DNA from: Thermanaerovibrio velox DSM 12556
GTDB taxonomy: Bacteria; Synergistota; Synergistia; Synergistales; Synergistaceae
Assembly: GCF_000237825.1 (NCBI RefSeq)
Contig: NZ_CM001377.1
Coordinates: 558,001-622,000, forward strand
Length of the DNA: 64,000 nt
Direction: 5' to 3'
Position 1 is the stretch's first letter, and each line of letters opens with the position of its first letter. Of this stretch, positions 8,743-17,042 are shown one piece after another. The notes beneath the pieces are model-generated. The model saw only the letters and a list, made by a program, of their open reading frames with translations. It made no database searches and was not told the DNA's origin. The position numbers and the translations under genes are program-made.

Positions 8743-9777
8743 TTGGGAATCCTTAGTCGCTACGGCAGGTTTTTCCCCATTTCACCGGGGAGTCCCCGTC
8801 TTGACCTGGGGGAGGGGAACACGCCGCTGGTCCGGTTGGGTAGGTTGGAGGAGCTCTTGGAGGTTCAGCTGTGGGCCAAGGTGGAGGGGGCGAACCCCAC
8901 CGGCTCCTTCAAGGACCGGGGGATGGTGTTGGCGGTGTCAAAGGCCATGGAGGAGGGGGCGAGGGGGGTTATATGCGCCTCCACCGGGAACACCTCCGCC
9001 TCCGCCGCCGCTTACGCCTCCGCCGGAGGGCTTTCCTGCTCGGTGCTGCTGCCAAGCGGTAAGGTTGCCAAAGGCAAGGTGGCCCAGGCGCTCATCTACG
9101 GCGCCAAGGTGGTGGCGGTGAAGGGCAGCTTCGACGACGCCCTAAAGCTGGTGCGGGAGATGGCCCCTCAGCTTGGGTTGAAGGTGGTCAACTCGGTGAA
9201 CCCCATGAGGCTTAAGGGGCAGATGTCCGGTGCGTTCGAGATATGTGACCAGTTGAAAGATTCCCCGGACTGGTTGGCAATCCCGGTGGGCAACGCGGGC
9301 AACATAACCGCCTACTGGGCGGGTTTCATGCGGTACCTGAGGGAGGGGCTGATCCGCAAGGTTCCTGCGATGGTGGGCTTTCAGGCGGAGGGGGCGTCCC
9401 CCATGGTGAGCGGTACGTTTGTTGACAGCCCCAACACCGTGGCCACCGCCATAAGGATAGGTAAACCCGTCAACGCCTCAAAGGCTCGCTGGGCGGTCAA
9501 GATTAGCGGCGGCTTCTTCGAGGCGGTGTCCGATCGGGAGATACTTGAAGCCCAGATGAGGCTTGCCCGGTGCGGCATATTTGCCGAGCCCGCCTCCTGC
9601 GCCCCCCTGGCGGGGCTCTTCAAGCTCAAGTCCCAGGGTAGGCTTCCCAAGGGGATAAAGGTGGTAATGGTGCTCACCGGCAACGGCCTTAAGGACCTGG
9701 AGACCCCCTTGGGGATGGCGGGGGATCTGTTGGAGGTGGAGGCGGACCAAGACGCCATAAGGGAGGTGTTGGGATGA
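8743..9777 (+). CDS. thrC: Threonine synthase
   Basis: PLP enzyme converting O-phosphohomoserine to threonine. Motifs: 'EGNTPLVRL', the PLP-lysine motif 'GSFKDRGM', 'ASTGNTSASAAAYA', 'PVGNAGNITAYWAGF' (phosphate-binding) and the C-terminal 'VMVLTGNGLKD'. An upstream ATG at 8674 is in frame but lies inside the T-box core. The TTG at 8743, with GAGGGGG eight bases before it and just after the terminator hairpin, is the likely start, giving about 344 residues, normal for this short class. The stop overlaps thrB by four bases (ATGA). Controlled by the T-box. Confidence 0.93.
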   Translation: MGILSRYGRFFPISPGSPRLDLGEGNTPLVRLGRLEELLEVQLWAKVEGANPTGSFKDRGMVLAVSKAMEEGARGVICASTGNTSASAAAYASAGGLSCSVLLPSGKVAKGKVAQALIYGAKVVAVKGSFDDALKLVREMAPQLGLKVVNSVNPMRLKGQMSGAFEICDQLKDSPDWLAIPVGNAGNITAYWAGFMRYLREGLIRKVPAMVGFQAEGASPMVSGTFVDSPNTVATAIRIGKPVNASKARWAVKISGGFFEAVSDREILEAQMRLARCGIFAEPASCAPLAGLFKLKSQGRLPKGIKVVMVLTGNGLKDLETPLGMAGDLLEVEADQDAIREVLG

Positions 9778-10712
9778 GGCGCCCGATCTTGTCCGTTAAG
9801 GCCCCGGCAACCAGCGCCAACCTTGGCTCCGGCTTCGACGCCATGGGGATGGCCCTTTCCCTGTACAACGTCTTTGACCTGATGGAGCTGCTCCCGGAGG
9901 GGGAGTTCAAGGTGGAGGTGATAGGTGAGGGGACGGGGTCCTGGGATCTATCGCTGTCCCAGGAGAACGGGGTGGTCAAAAGCTATCTTGCGGCCTGTGA
10001 GGCCATGGGTGTCCGCTGCCCAGGCCTTTGGCTCCGGTGTCACAACGCCATACCCTTGAGCCGCGGTCTTGGGAGCTCCGCCACCGCGGTGGTGGCGGGG
10101 GTGCTCCTGGCGGCGGAGGTGTCGGGGAGGAAGGCCTCCCAGGAGGACCTTTTGGAGTTGATGGTCCGCCTCGAGGGACATCCGGATAACGTGGTCCCAT
10201 GCCTTCTAGGCGGTGTGGTGGTGAGCTGTTTCGGTGATCAGGGGCTCAAGTACTTGAAGCTCCCCCAGCCTCCTAGGGACCTAATGGCGGTGGTAGCGGT
10301 GCCGGACGTGATGGTCAACACCCGCGAGGCTCGAAGTGCGCTGCCCAAGACGGTAAGCTTCGAGGATGCGGTTTTCAACCTTGGAAGGGCGGCCCTCCTG
10401 GCCGCCGCCTGGTCCGTCGGAAGGTTTGACCTCTTGTCCTTTGGGATGGACGACCGGCTGCACCAACCCTACAGGTCCAAGCTTTTCCCAGGCGGCGAGG
10501 TGATAATGGATCGGGTTAAGTCCGTGCCGGGCTGTCTTGGGGTGGCCATAAGCGGCTCCGGACCAAGCGTCATCGCCCTGGCGAAGGGCTCTCCCAGCCT
10601 GGTGGCCCAGGCCATGTGCGGCACCTTCATGGAGCACGGGGTGAGGTCTAGGTTCTTCGTCCTTCACTGTCCGGTTTCCGGCGCCGAGGTTAGACGCCTT
10701 GCAGGGAGGTGA
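9774..10712 (+). CDS. thrB: Homoserine kinase
   Basis: GHMP-family kinase that phosphorylates L-homoserine to make the thrC substrate. Motifs: 'KAPATSANLGSGFDAMGMAL' at the N-terminus, the ATP-binding 'IPLSRGLGSSATAVVAGV' (GHMP motif 2, around residue 90) and C-terminal 'GVAISGSGPSVIAL'. 312 residues is typical. It overlaps thrC by ATGA and lysC follows within a few bases, so the three are translationally coupled. Confidence 0.95.
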   Translation: MRRPILSVKAPATSANLGSGFDAMGMALSLYNVFDLMELLPEGEFKVEVIGEGTGSWDLSLSQENGVVKSYLAACEAMGVRCPGLWLRCHNAIPLSRGLGSSATAVVAGVLLAAEVSGRKASQEDLLELMVRLEGHPDNVVPCLLGGVVVSCFGDQGLKYLKLPQPPRDLMAVVAVPDVMVNTREARSALPKTVSFEDAVFNLGRAALLAAAWSVGRFDLLSFGMDDRLHQPYRSKLFPGGEVIMDRVKSVPGCLGVAISGSGPSVIALAKGSPSLVAQAMCGTFMEHGVRSRFFVLHCPVSGAEVRRLAGR

Positions 10713-10717
10713 TCCAT

Positions 10718-11956
10718 GTGGTTGACGTGAGGTCCGATGCCCCTTTAACGGTCCTGAAGTTCGGTGGAAGCTCCGTGGCGGACCCGGATAGGATGAGGGA
10801 GGTGGCCCGCCGGATAAAGGGCGTTAAGGATCAGGGTTTCCGGGTGGCGGTGGTGGTGTCCGCCATGGGCAGCACCACCGACAGGCTTTTGTCCTTGGCC
10901 CGGGACGTCTCCCTCAGGTGCGATGGCCGGGAGCTGGATCAGCTTTTGGCCACCGGGGAGCAGCAGAGCGTGGCGCTCCTGGCCCTGGCCCTTCAGGGGG
11001 AGGGGGTTGGGGCGGTTTCGTTCACCGCCGCCCAGGCGGGGTTTAAGGCGGTGGGGTTTCCCACCGAGGGGCGCATATACCGAGTGGATGCGTCGGCGGT
11101 GGAAGAGGCCCTGGATAAGGGACTCGTGCCGGTGGTAACCGGCTTCCAGGCGGTGACCGACTCAGGGGACGTGATAACCCTTGGGAGGGGTGGGTCTGAT
11201 CTATCCGCCGTGGCCCTGGCTGCGGCCCTCAGGGCTCAGAGCTGCCAGATATTGAAGGACGTGGCGGGAATAATGTCCGCGGACCCCAAGTTGGTTAAGG
11301 GGGCCGTGAAGCTTAAGGGCATAAGCTACGAGGAGTGCATGGAGATGTCCGCCCTGGGGGCCAAGGTGCTTCAGGCTCGGAGCGTGGAGATGGCCATGAG
11401 GTACCAGGTGCCCCTTTACGTGGGCTCCAGCTTCACCGATGAGGAGGGGACTTGGGTGATGACTAACCCGGTGAGCGAAGGTCTTGTCATAAAGGCGGTG
11501 GTTCACGATACCAAGGTGGCGAAGATAACAGTGATAGGGGTCCCGGACATGCCCGGTGTGGCTTTGAGGCTCTTCCGGAGCCTGGCGGATCGTGGGATCG
11601 GGGCGGAGATGATAATCCAGAACACCATGAGGGGAGGCCTCAACGACATAACCTTTCTGGTCAAGAAGACCTGTCTGGACGAGGCAATAGACATAACCAG
11701 GGGCTTCTGCGAGGAGGTTGAGGCCCAGGGGGTTGGCTTTGACTCCGAGATAGCCAGGGTGTCCGTGGTGGGAGCTGGGATAGCGAACCATCCGGAGCTT
11801 CCGGTCCGGATGTTCCAGGCCTTGGCGGAGGAGGGGATAAACATAGACATGATATCCTCCAACTCCCTCTCCCTCACCTGCGTGGTGCCCGCCAATCGCT
11901 GTGACGAGGCCGTAAGGGCCCTTCACGAGGTGTTTATAGAGGAGGCGTCTTTCTGA
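10718..11956 (+). CDS. lysC: Aspartate kinase
   Basis: First step of the aspartate family (Lys/DAP, Thr, Met). N-terminal kinase domain with 'VLKFGGSSVADPDRMR' and 'VVSAMG', 'TDSGDVITLGRGGSDLSAVALA' (Asp binding), then two ACT domains (from about residue 265: 'KITVIGVPDMPGVALRLF' and 'RVSVVGAGIANHPELPVRMFQAL'), which usually give lysine or threonine feedback. The in-frame GTG at 10709 overlaps the Shine-Dalgarno, so GTG 10718, eight bases after GGGAGG, is preferred; 10709 cannot be excluded. Placed with thrBC under a Thr T-box, this isozyme may serve threonine supply. Confidence 0.95.
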   Translation: MVDVRSDAPLTVLKFGGSSVADPDRMREVARRIKGVKDQGFRVAVVVSAMGSTTDRLLSLARDVSLRCDGRELDQLLATGEQQSVALLALALQGEGVGAVSFTAAQAGFKAVGFPTEGRIYRVDASAVEEALDKGLVPVVTGFQAVTDSGDVITLGRGGSDLSAVALAAALRAQSCQILKDVAGIMSADPKLVKGAVKLKGISYEECMEMSALGAKVLQARSVEMAMRYQVPLYVGSSFTDEEGTWVMTNPVSEGLVIKAVVHDTKVAKITVIGVPDMPGVALRLFRSLADRGIGAEMIIQNTMRGGLNDITFLVKKTCLDEAIDITRGFCEEVEAQGVGFDSEIARVSVVGAGIANHPELPVRMFQALAEEGINIDMISSNSLSLTCVVPANRCDEAVRALHEVFIEEASF

Positions 11957-12963
11957 TGAAGGTAGCGGTTCTTGGGGCCACCGGTCTTGTGGGTGGCCGG
12001 ATGCTGGAGTGTCTTGAGAGGAGCTCCCTGCCGGTGGATCAGGTGCTCCCGTTGGGGTCCGAACGGTCCAGGGGAAGGGCCGTGATCTTCCGGGGGGAGG
12101 AGCTGGAGGTCCTTCCGGTGGAGGAACGCCACTTCGAGGGGGTGTCGCTGGCCCTGTTCTCCGCTGGATCCGGGCCCTCCAAGGCCTGGGCCCCCGTGGC
12201 GGCTTCCAAGGGGGCGGTGGTGGTGGACAACAGCTCCGCCTGGAGGATGGACCCCCAGGTGCCGCTGGTGGTGCCGGAGATAAACGCCGCGGACCTCGCC
12301 TGGCACAGGGGCATAGTGGCCAACCCCAACTGCGCCACTATTCAGGCCCTCATGGTCCTTTATCCCCTTCACAGGCGCTACGGCCTTTGTTACTTCTCCG
12401 CGGTCACCTATCAGTCCGTGTCCGGCACGGGCAGGGGGGCGGTGGAGGAGCTCAAGGGGGCGTCCGCGGCCTACCTGGCGGGGCAGCCCTGGGAGAGCTC
12501 CGTTTATCCCAGGGATATCGCCTTCAACCTGCTGCCTCACATAGGAAGCTTTGATGACCAGGGGATATCCGAAGAGGAGTGGAAGATGGTGAGGGAGTCT
12601 CGGAAGATACTTGGTATGCCTCACCTTAAGGTCAGCTCCGCCACCGTTCGGGTTCCCACCTTCAACTGCCATGGGGAGGCCATATCCGCCTCCTTCGAGG
12701 AGAAGCCGGACCCCCGTGAGGCCCGGGAGATCCTGGCGGGTTTCAAGGGGGTTGAGGTAATGGACGACCCCAAGGGGGCCGTTTATCCCACCCCTCATGA
12801 CGGGGCCGGCCGGGGAGAGGTGCTGGTGGGGCGCATAAGGCCCGACACGGGGCTTGAGAACGGCCTTGCCATGTGGGTGGTGGCGGACAACCTCCTCAAG
12901 GGGGCGGCGCTGAACGCGGTCCAGATAGGGGAGGCCCTCTTCTCCGGCGGTGCGCGGGTTTAG
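11956..12963 (+). CDS. asd: Aspartate-semialdehyde dehydrogenase
   Basis: NADPH-dependent reduction of aspartyl phosphate, the step after lysC. Motifs: 'VAVLGATGLVGGRMLECL' (nucleotide binding), 'VVVDNSSAWRMDPQVPLVVPEIN', 'GIVANPNCATIQALMVL' with the catalytic cysteine, 'YQSVSGTGRGAVEEL' and 'RVPTFNCHGEAI'. 335 residues, full length. The start overlaps the lysC stop by one base. It is the last gene of the operon and is followed by a strong terminator. Homoserine dehydrogenase (hom), the step between asd and thrB, is not in this operon. Confidence 0.95.
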   Translation: MKVAVLGATGLVGGRMLECLERSSLPVDQVLPLGSERSRGRAVIFRGEELEVLPVEERHFEGVSLALFSAGSGPSKAWAPVAASKGAVVVDNSSAWRMDPQVPLVVPEINAADLAWHRGIVANPNCATIQALMVLYPLHRRYGLCYFSAVTYQSVSGTGRGAVEELKGASAAYLAGQPWESSVYPRDIAFNLLPHIGSFDDQGISEEEWKMVRESRKILGMPHLKVSSATVRVPTFNCHGEAISASFEEKPDPREAREILAGFKGVEVMDDPKGAVYPTPHDGAGRGEVLVGRIRPDTGLENGLAMWVVADNLLKGAALNAVQIGEALFSGGARV

Positions 12964-12994
12964 CTTCTCCCTGTGAACAATGATGGTAGAATAT

Positions 12995-13022
12995 GGGGCG
13001 TTCCTCTGGGGACGCCCTTTTA
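12995..13022 (+). terminator. Terminator of the thr-lysC-asd operon
   Basis: GGGCGTTCC (12996-13004), tetraloop TCTG, GGGGACGCCC arm (13009-13017) with one G-T wobble, then TTTT. A nine-pair stem with a four-base loop. Confidence 0.9.
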
Positions 13023-13084
13023 GCGTTCTTGGGGTTCTAGTTTTTAGGTTTGAAGCATAAATCCTCCGTGGGGGGTATAGGTGG

Positions 13085-13939
13085 ATGAGACGTTTTTTGG
13101 CTTTTGCCGCTGGGTTGGCCCTTTTGTCGGTTGCGGCTTCCTCCAGCGCCCAGGACGGGGTGACCAGGCTTACCGCCCAGCGCTTGATCTATGACGGCAG
13201 CACCGAGCGTTTCAGGGCGGAAGGTGGTGTGAGGGTACAGCAGGACCAGCTGGAGGCCTCGGGCGACGTGGGGGAGGGCAGGGTGTCCGGGGAGGCCTTC
13301 TCCCTCAAGGGTAACGTGGTGGCCCTTTTCAAGAGGGAACGGGTGAAGGTCCTGTCCCAGACATTGGATGTCAGTTCCAAGGGCCGTGGCATCTACGAGG
13401 CCGTCGCCAGGGGAGGGGTCAGGGCCGTGAGGGGAGACGAGATCCTCACCTGCTCCACCGCCCGCTGGACCTCCGACGGCCTGAGGTACACCTTGGAGGG
13501 TTCCGTGAAGGGGACCTTTATGGGCAAGATGGTGGACGCGGATAGGGTTGAGAGAAACCTCTTCGAGTTCAGCGGATTTAACGTTCGAAGGTACCGGGAC
13601 ATGAAGGAGGGGTTTGAGTTGAGGGCCCCTTCGGTGAGGGGAAGGCTCGATCGTTCCGGGGCCGTTGAATCCGCGGAGGCCGCAGGGGGAGTTACCTGCA
13701 TAGCCAAGGACAAGAACGGGGCCGACATGGTCATGACCGGGGACAGGGCATCCTACGATGGCGTCTCCGGGGCTGTGGAGGTGATCGGTTCCGCCAAGGT
13801 GGTTCAGCCGGGAGGAAGGACTTTAACGGCGGACAGGATAGTTTATCAGACCAGGGTGAGGCGCCTTGAGGCCTACGGTTCCACCCAGGTGACGTTCCCC
13901 GCTAAGGGGTCCAGGGACGGCGAGGAGGTAAAGCGGTGA
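13085..13939 (+). CDS. lptA: LptA/OstA-like periplasmic LPS carrier
   Basis: Signal peptide (MRRFLAFAAGLALLSVAASSSAQ) followed by repeating OstA strands: 'LTAQRLIYDGSTERFRAEGGVRV', 'DQLEASGDVGEGRVSGEAFSL', 'MTGDRASYDGVSGAVEVIG' and 'LTADRIVYQTRVRRLEAYG'. These short beta repeats build the LptA jellyroll that bridges LptC and LptD. At 284 residues it is longer than E. coli LptA (185), with room for extra repeats, and resembles fused or double-length versions in non-proteobacterial diderms. ATG start behind GGGGGT. It overlaps lptB by four bases (GTGA), which supports the assignment. Confidence 0.8.
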   Translation: MRRFLAFAAGLALLSVAASSSAQDGVTRLTAQRLIYDGSTERFRAEGGVRVQQDQLEASGDVGEGRVSGEAFSLKGNVVALFKRERVKVLSQTLDVSSKGRGIYEAVARGGVRAVRGDEILTCSTARWTSDGLRYTLEGSVKGTFMGKMVDADRVERNLFEFSGFNVRRYRDMKEGFELRAPSVRGRLDRSGAVESAEAAGGVTCIAKDKNGADMVMTGDRASYDGVSGAVEVIGSAKVVQPGGRTLTADRIVYQTRVRRLEAYGSTQVTFPAKGSRDGEEVKR

Positions 13940-14676
13940 CCGTCGTTAATTCGTCCGGGTCCCTTGAGGTGGTGAACCTGGGGAAGAGCTACCGGGGTCG
14001 TAGGGTTGTGGACGGGGTGTCCTTTACGGTCCGGCGTGGTTGTGTCACCGGTCTTTTGGGTCCTAACGGGGCGGGGAAGAGCACCACCTTCTACATGACC
14101 GTGGGGCGCATAAGGCCCGATGAAGGGTCGGTGATCCTGAACGGGGAGGATGTGACGAGGCTTTCGATGCACCTCAGGGCCCGGCGGGGTCTTGGCTACC
14201 TGCCCCAGGAGGCCTCCGTGTTCAGGAACCTAACGGTGAGGCAGAACCTTGAGCTGGTCTATCAGGAGCTCGGCTGGGAGGAGCGGGACTATGCCCCCCA
14301 GGTGGACAGGCTCATAGAGGAGTTCGGCATAGGGGTCATAAGCGACACCAAGGGGTATGCCTTAAGCGGCGGGGAGAGGCGAAGGGTTGAGATAGCCCGC
14401 TGTGTGGCCCTTAAGCCCTCGTTCCTGCTGTTGGACGAGCCCTTCAGCGGCATAGATCCCATAGCGGTTTACGACATACAGCAGATGATAATAAGCCTCA
14501 AGGAGAAGGGTTTTGGGATACTGCTTACGGACCACAACGTGAGGGAGACCTTGTCAATAACGGATGTGACCTATCTTATCCACCAGGGGCGGGTGGTTAT
14601 CCAGGGCACCCCCGAGGAGGTGGCGGAGAGTCCCGTGGCCCGCAAGTTCTACCTGGGGGAGGAGTTCCGATGGTGA
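13936..14676 (+). CDS. lptB: LPS export ABC transporter ATP-binding protein LptB
   Basis: Cytoplasmic ATPase that powers LPS extraction through LptFG. All ABC motifs are intact: Walker A 'GPNGAGKST', Q-loop 'YLPQEASVFRNLTV', signature 'LSGGERRRVEIAR', Walker B 'FLLLDEPFSGIDP' and switch His 'LLTDHNVRETL'. The C-terminal 'VIQGTPEEVAESPVARKFYLGEEF' is characteristic of LptB within the family. 246 residues. GTG start overlapping lptA; the end overlaps murJ. LptF and LptG are not in this window. Confidence 0.93.
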   Translation: MTVVNSSGSLEVVNLGKSYRGRRVVDGVSFTVRRGCVTGLLGPNGAGKSTTFYMTVGRIRPDEGSVILNGEDVTRLSMHLRARRGLGYLPQEASVFRNLTVRQNLELVYQELGWEERDYAPQVDRLIEEFGIGVISDTKGYALSGGERRRVEIARCVALKPSFLLLDEPFSGIDPIAVYDIQQMIISLKEKGFGILLTDHNVRETLSITDVTYLIHQGRVVIQGTPEEVAESPVARKFYLGEEFRW

Positions 14677-16265
14677 GCCCGGACAGGACGGTGGGCGGAA
14701 GTTCCGGCGGGTCCCCCATGTCCCGGATGGTCCGCAATGCCCTTAGGATGACCGTGGGAACTCTGGCCAGCCGGGTCCTGGGGTTGGTTAGGGAGATGAT
14801 AACCGCCGCGGTGTTCGGGGCCACGAGGCAGTTGGATTCCTTTTACGTGGCCTATACGTTGGCCAACCTGGCGAGGCAGTTGCTGGCGGAGGGGGCGCTT
14901 TCCGCCGCCTTCGTGCCGGTCTTCAGCAGGGTGCTTAAGGACCGGGGTAGGGAGGAGGCCGCCAGGCTGGCGCGGCAGGCCTCTGCGGTGCTGATGGCCG
15001 GTACCATGCTGGTGGTTTTGTTGGGCATGGCGGGGGCTGGTTTGCTTGTTAGGGTAATGGCCCCCGGCTTTTCCCCCGAGGACAGGTTGATCGCCTCAAG
15101 GCTTACCGCCGCTCTATTCCCGTTTCTCATGTTCATGTCCTTGGGGGCCCTTGCAATGGGGGTTCTCAACAGCCTGGACCGTTTCTTCGTACCCGCGGTG
15201 GCCCCCGCGCTGAGCAACCTGGTGTTCATAGTCTGCGTGTGGTCCTTCTACCCAACTGTTACGGTATGGCACGTGGTGGCGGCGGTCCTTATGGGTGGGC
15301 TTTCCCAGATGGTGCTCCAATGGGTGTGGTCCTACCGCTGTGGCATACCCTTGAGTCCCTCGAGGCCCGACATGGGGAACTCGGATCTGCGGAGGATGAT
15401 GAGGCTCTTCCTGCCCTACGCGGCGGGGCTCTCGCTGAACCAGCTGAACCCGGTGGTGAGCCGGTTCCTCGCGTCGTACCTGGAGGGGGGGGCCATATCG
15501 GCGCTAAACTATGCGGACCGGGTGCTGCAGCTCCCCTTGGGGTTGTTCGTGGTGGCCATAGCCCAGGCGGTTTTACCTGCCCTTTCCCGCCTGGATCCAT
15601 GGGACAGGGAGGGCTTCCGGGTCTTCCTTAGGGATTCTCTGCGGTTCAACCTTTTCGCGGTGCTGCCCGTTTCCCTGGGGCTTGTGATGTTCGCAAGGCC
15701 AGTTACTCACCTCATCTTCTTCCGGGGGGCCTTTGGCCAGTGGGCCCTGGATGCCACCTCCGGGGCCCTTAGGATGTACGGGGTCGGCCTTGCCTTCATG
15801 AGCTGTAATGCCATAGTGATGAGGGCCCTTTACGCCCGGGGCTTGGCTCGGGGGGCCATGACGGTTACGGCCGTCACGGTGCTGTGCAATCTGGCCTTTG
15901 GGTACCTTCTAATGGCCCGGTTCTCCTACTCGGGCCTTGCGCTTGGAACGTCCTTGGCGTTCCTCGCGGCCTCCATGACCGGCATGGCCATGGTGTCCCG
16001 GGACTTGGGTGCTCCGCTGGGTATGTTTGAGCTTAAGTGGGTGTTGAGGCAGGGGATCCCCTTGGCTTCTATGGGGGCGGCGCTTGTCGGTTTTTCGAGC
16101 ATATGGAGCTACCCTTACGGCGGGGCCTTGGGAGGGCGGCTTTGCTGGTTTGCCCTATGCGGGCTTACAGCCCTTGGGGTTTATCTAGGGGTCGCGCTGG
16201 GGATTGGCATGGAGGAGCTTAAGTGGCTTAAGCTCAGGGGAAGGAGAGTGGGGACCGGTGTTTAA
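14670..16265 (+). CDS. murJ: Lipid II flippase MurJ
   Basis: Polytopic MOP-superfamily flippase (MviN) that moves lipid II across the inner membrane. The N-terminal 'VGTLASRVLGLVREMITAAVFGATRQLDSFYVAYTLANLARQLLAEGALSAAFVPVFSR' region is a family hallmark and about 14 hydrophobic segments follow. 531 residues is typical. The ATG at 14670 sits behind GGGGGAGGAG; a second ATG at 14718 lacks a Shine-Dalgarno. It contains an eight-G run near 15485 that stays in frame. Confidence 0.93.
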   Translation: MVSPDRTVGGSSGGSPMSRMVRNALRMTVGTLASRVLGLVREMITAAVFGATRQLDSFYVAYTLANLARQLLAEGALSAAFVPVFSRVLKDRGREEAARLARQASAVLMAGTMLVVLLGMAGAGLLVRVMAPGFSPEDRLIASRLTAALFPFLMFMSLGALAMGVLNSLDRFFVPAVAPALSNLVFIVCVWSFYPTVTVWHVVAAVLMGGLSQMVLQWVWSYRCGIPLSPSRPDMGNSDLRRMMRLFLPYAAGLSLNQLNPVVSRFLASYLEGGAISALNYADRVLQLPLGLFVVAIAQAVLPALSRLDPWDREGFRVFLRDSLRFNLFAVLPVSLGLVMFARPVTHLIFFRGAFGQWALDATSGALRMYGVGLAFMSCNAIVMRALYARGLARGAMTVTAVTVLCNLAFGYLLMARFSYSGLALGTSLAFLAASMTGMAMVSRDLGAPLGMFELKWVLRQGIPLASMGAALVGFSSIWSYPYGGALGGRLCWFALCGLTALGVYLGVALGIGMEELKWLKLRGRRVGTGV

Positions 16266-16806
16266 ATCTTTGAGGGCCTGGTTTTCAGCCGTTATCGGGT
16301 GTTTTGCGGCGGCAGCGGTGTTTTTGGCCCTTTTGCCCGGGGTTTCGTTGGGGGTGGATGAGAAACTCGCCAAGGTCATAGAGGGGCAGAGCGCCAAGTG
16401 CTACGTGGAGGGTCAGGTCCTGGGGGATCTGGTTATAGGGGCCCGCTGCAGCGTGGAGTTCATCCTGGTGGACAGGAGGCTTGCGGATGCGGTTAGGGAG
16501 GCCCAGTTCCCGCCCCAGTGGCTTGTGGAGCAGGTTCAGAAGCTGGACTCGGTGCCCAGGGGGCACAGCCTTGTGGCGGTGGCGGTGAGGGCCTATAAGC
16601 CCTTTGACCTGGATATGGGCAAGTTGGTGGTGGGGGAGAGGCTGAGCGAGGACCTGCTGATGACGCCCAAGGATCGGATGTTATTTCAGCTCTCATCCGG
16701 GGATGAGAGCTTCTTTGGGGTGTTGTCCCCTGGTCGGATAGCCAGGGGGTCGGTGGTGAAGGTGGGTTACGGGGACGACCTGGTGGATATGAGGGTTTCC
16801 AGGTGA
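16258..16806 (+). CDS. Exported hypothetical protein
   Basis: The frame opens at 16204, but the GTG at 16258, preceded by AAGGAGAG, gives a clean signal peptide (VFKSLRAWFSAVIGCFAAAAVFLALLPGVSLG), so it is chosen. It overlaps the murJ stop. The remaining about 150 residues have no motif I recognise; the text '.AKCYVEGQVLGDLVIGARCSVEF' suggests a small beta domain and has two cysteines. Its position between murJ and tsaD is consistent with a periplasmic protein cotranscribed with envelope genes, but nothing indicates a specific job. Confidence 0.6.
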   Translation: MFKSLRAWFSAVIGCFAAAAVFLALLPGVSLGVDEKLAKVIEGQSAKCYVEGQVLGDLVIGARCSVEFILVDRRLADAVREAQFPPQWLVEQVQKLDSVPRGHSLVAVAVRAYKPFDLDMGKLVVGERLSEDLLMTPKDRMLFQLSSGDESFFGVLSPGRIARGSVVKVGYGDDLVDMRVSR

Positions 16807-17042
16807 CCATGGAAGGTGGTTTGAGAACCTTGGTTTTAGATGGGAAAAGCGGCGAGGAGGTGTTTGGGTTGCACGTTTATCGTTGTGTGGAGTGTGGGAA
16901 GAGGATAGAGACGGAGGGGCACATATCATCCTGTCCTCATTGCCGGTGTAAGGTGTTGATCCACGAGAAGGGAGAGCGGCGCAAGGCCTGTTCCTGTGGC
17001 GGTTCCAAGTGCGGCACCTGCGGGAGTTGCAGCTGCGGATGA
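16803..17042 (+). CDS. Small Cys-rich zinc-ribbon protein, RpoP-like
   Basis: 79 residues with 11 cysteines. Residues 26-52 contain 'YRCVECGK', then 'SSCPHCRCKVLIHE', the spacing of a zinc ribbon resembling Rpb12/RpoP-type ribbons. The C-terminal tail 'CSCGGSKCGTCGSCSCG' is a second, very Cys/Gly-rich cluster that could hold metal. The GTG start overlaps the previous stop (GTGA) and the stop overlaps the tsaD ATG (ATGA), so it is tightly coupled to tsaD. The family assignment is tentative; a metal chaperone or regulator is equally possible. Confidence 0.6.
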   Translation: MTMEGGLRTLVLDGKSGEEVFGLHVYRCVECGKRIETEGHISSCPHCRCKVLIHEKGERRKACSCGGSKCGTCGSCSCG

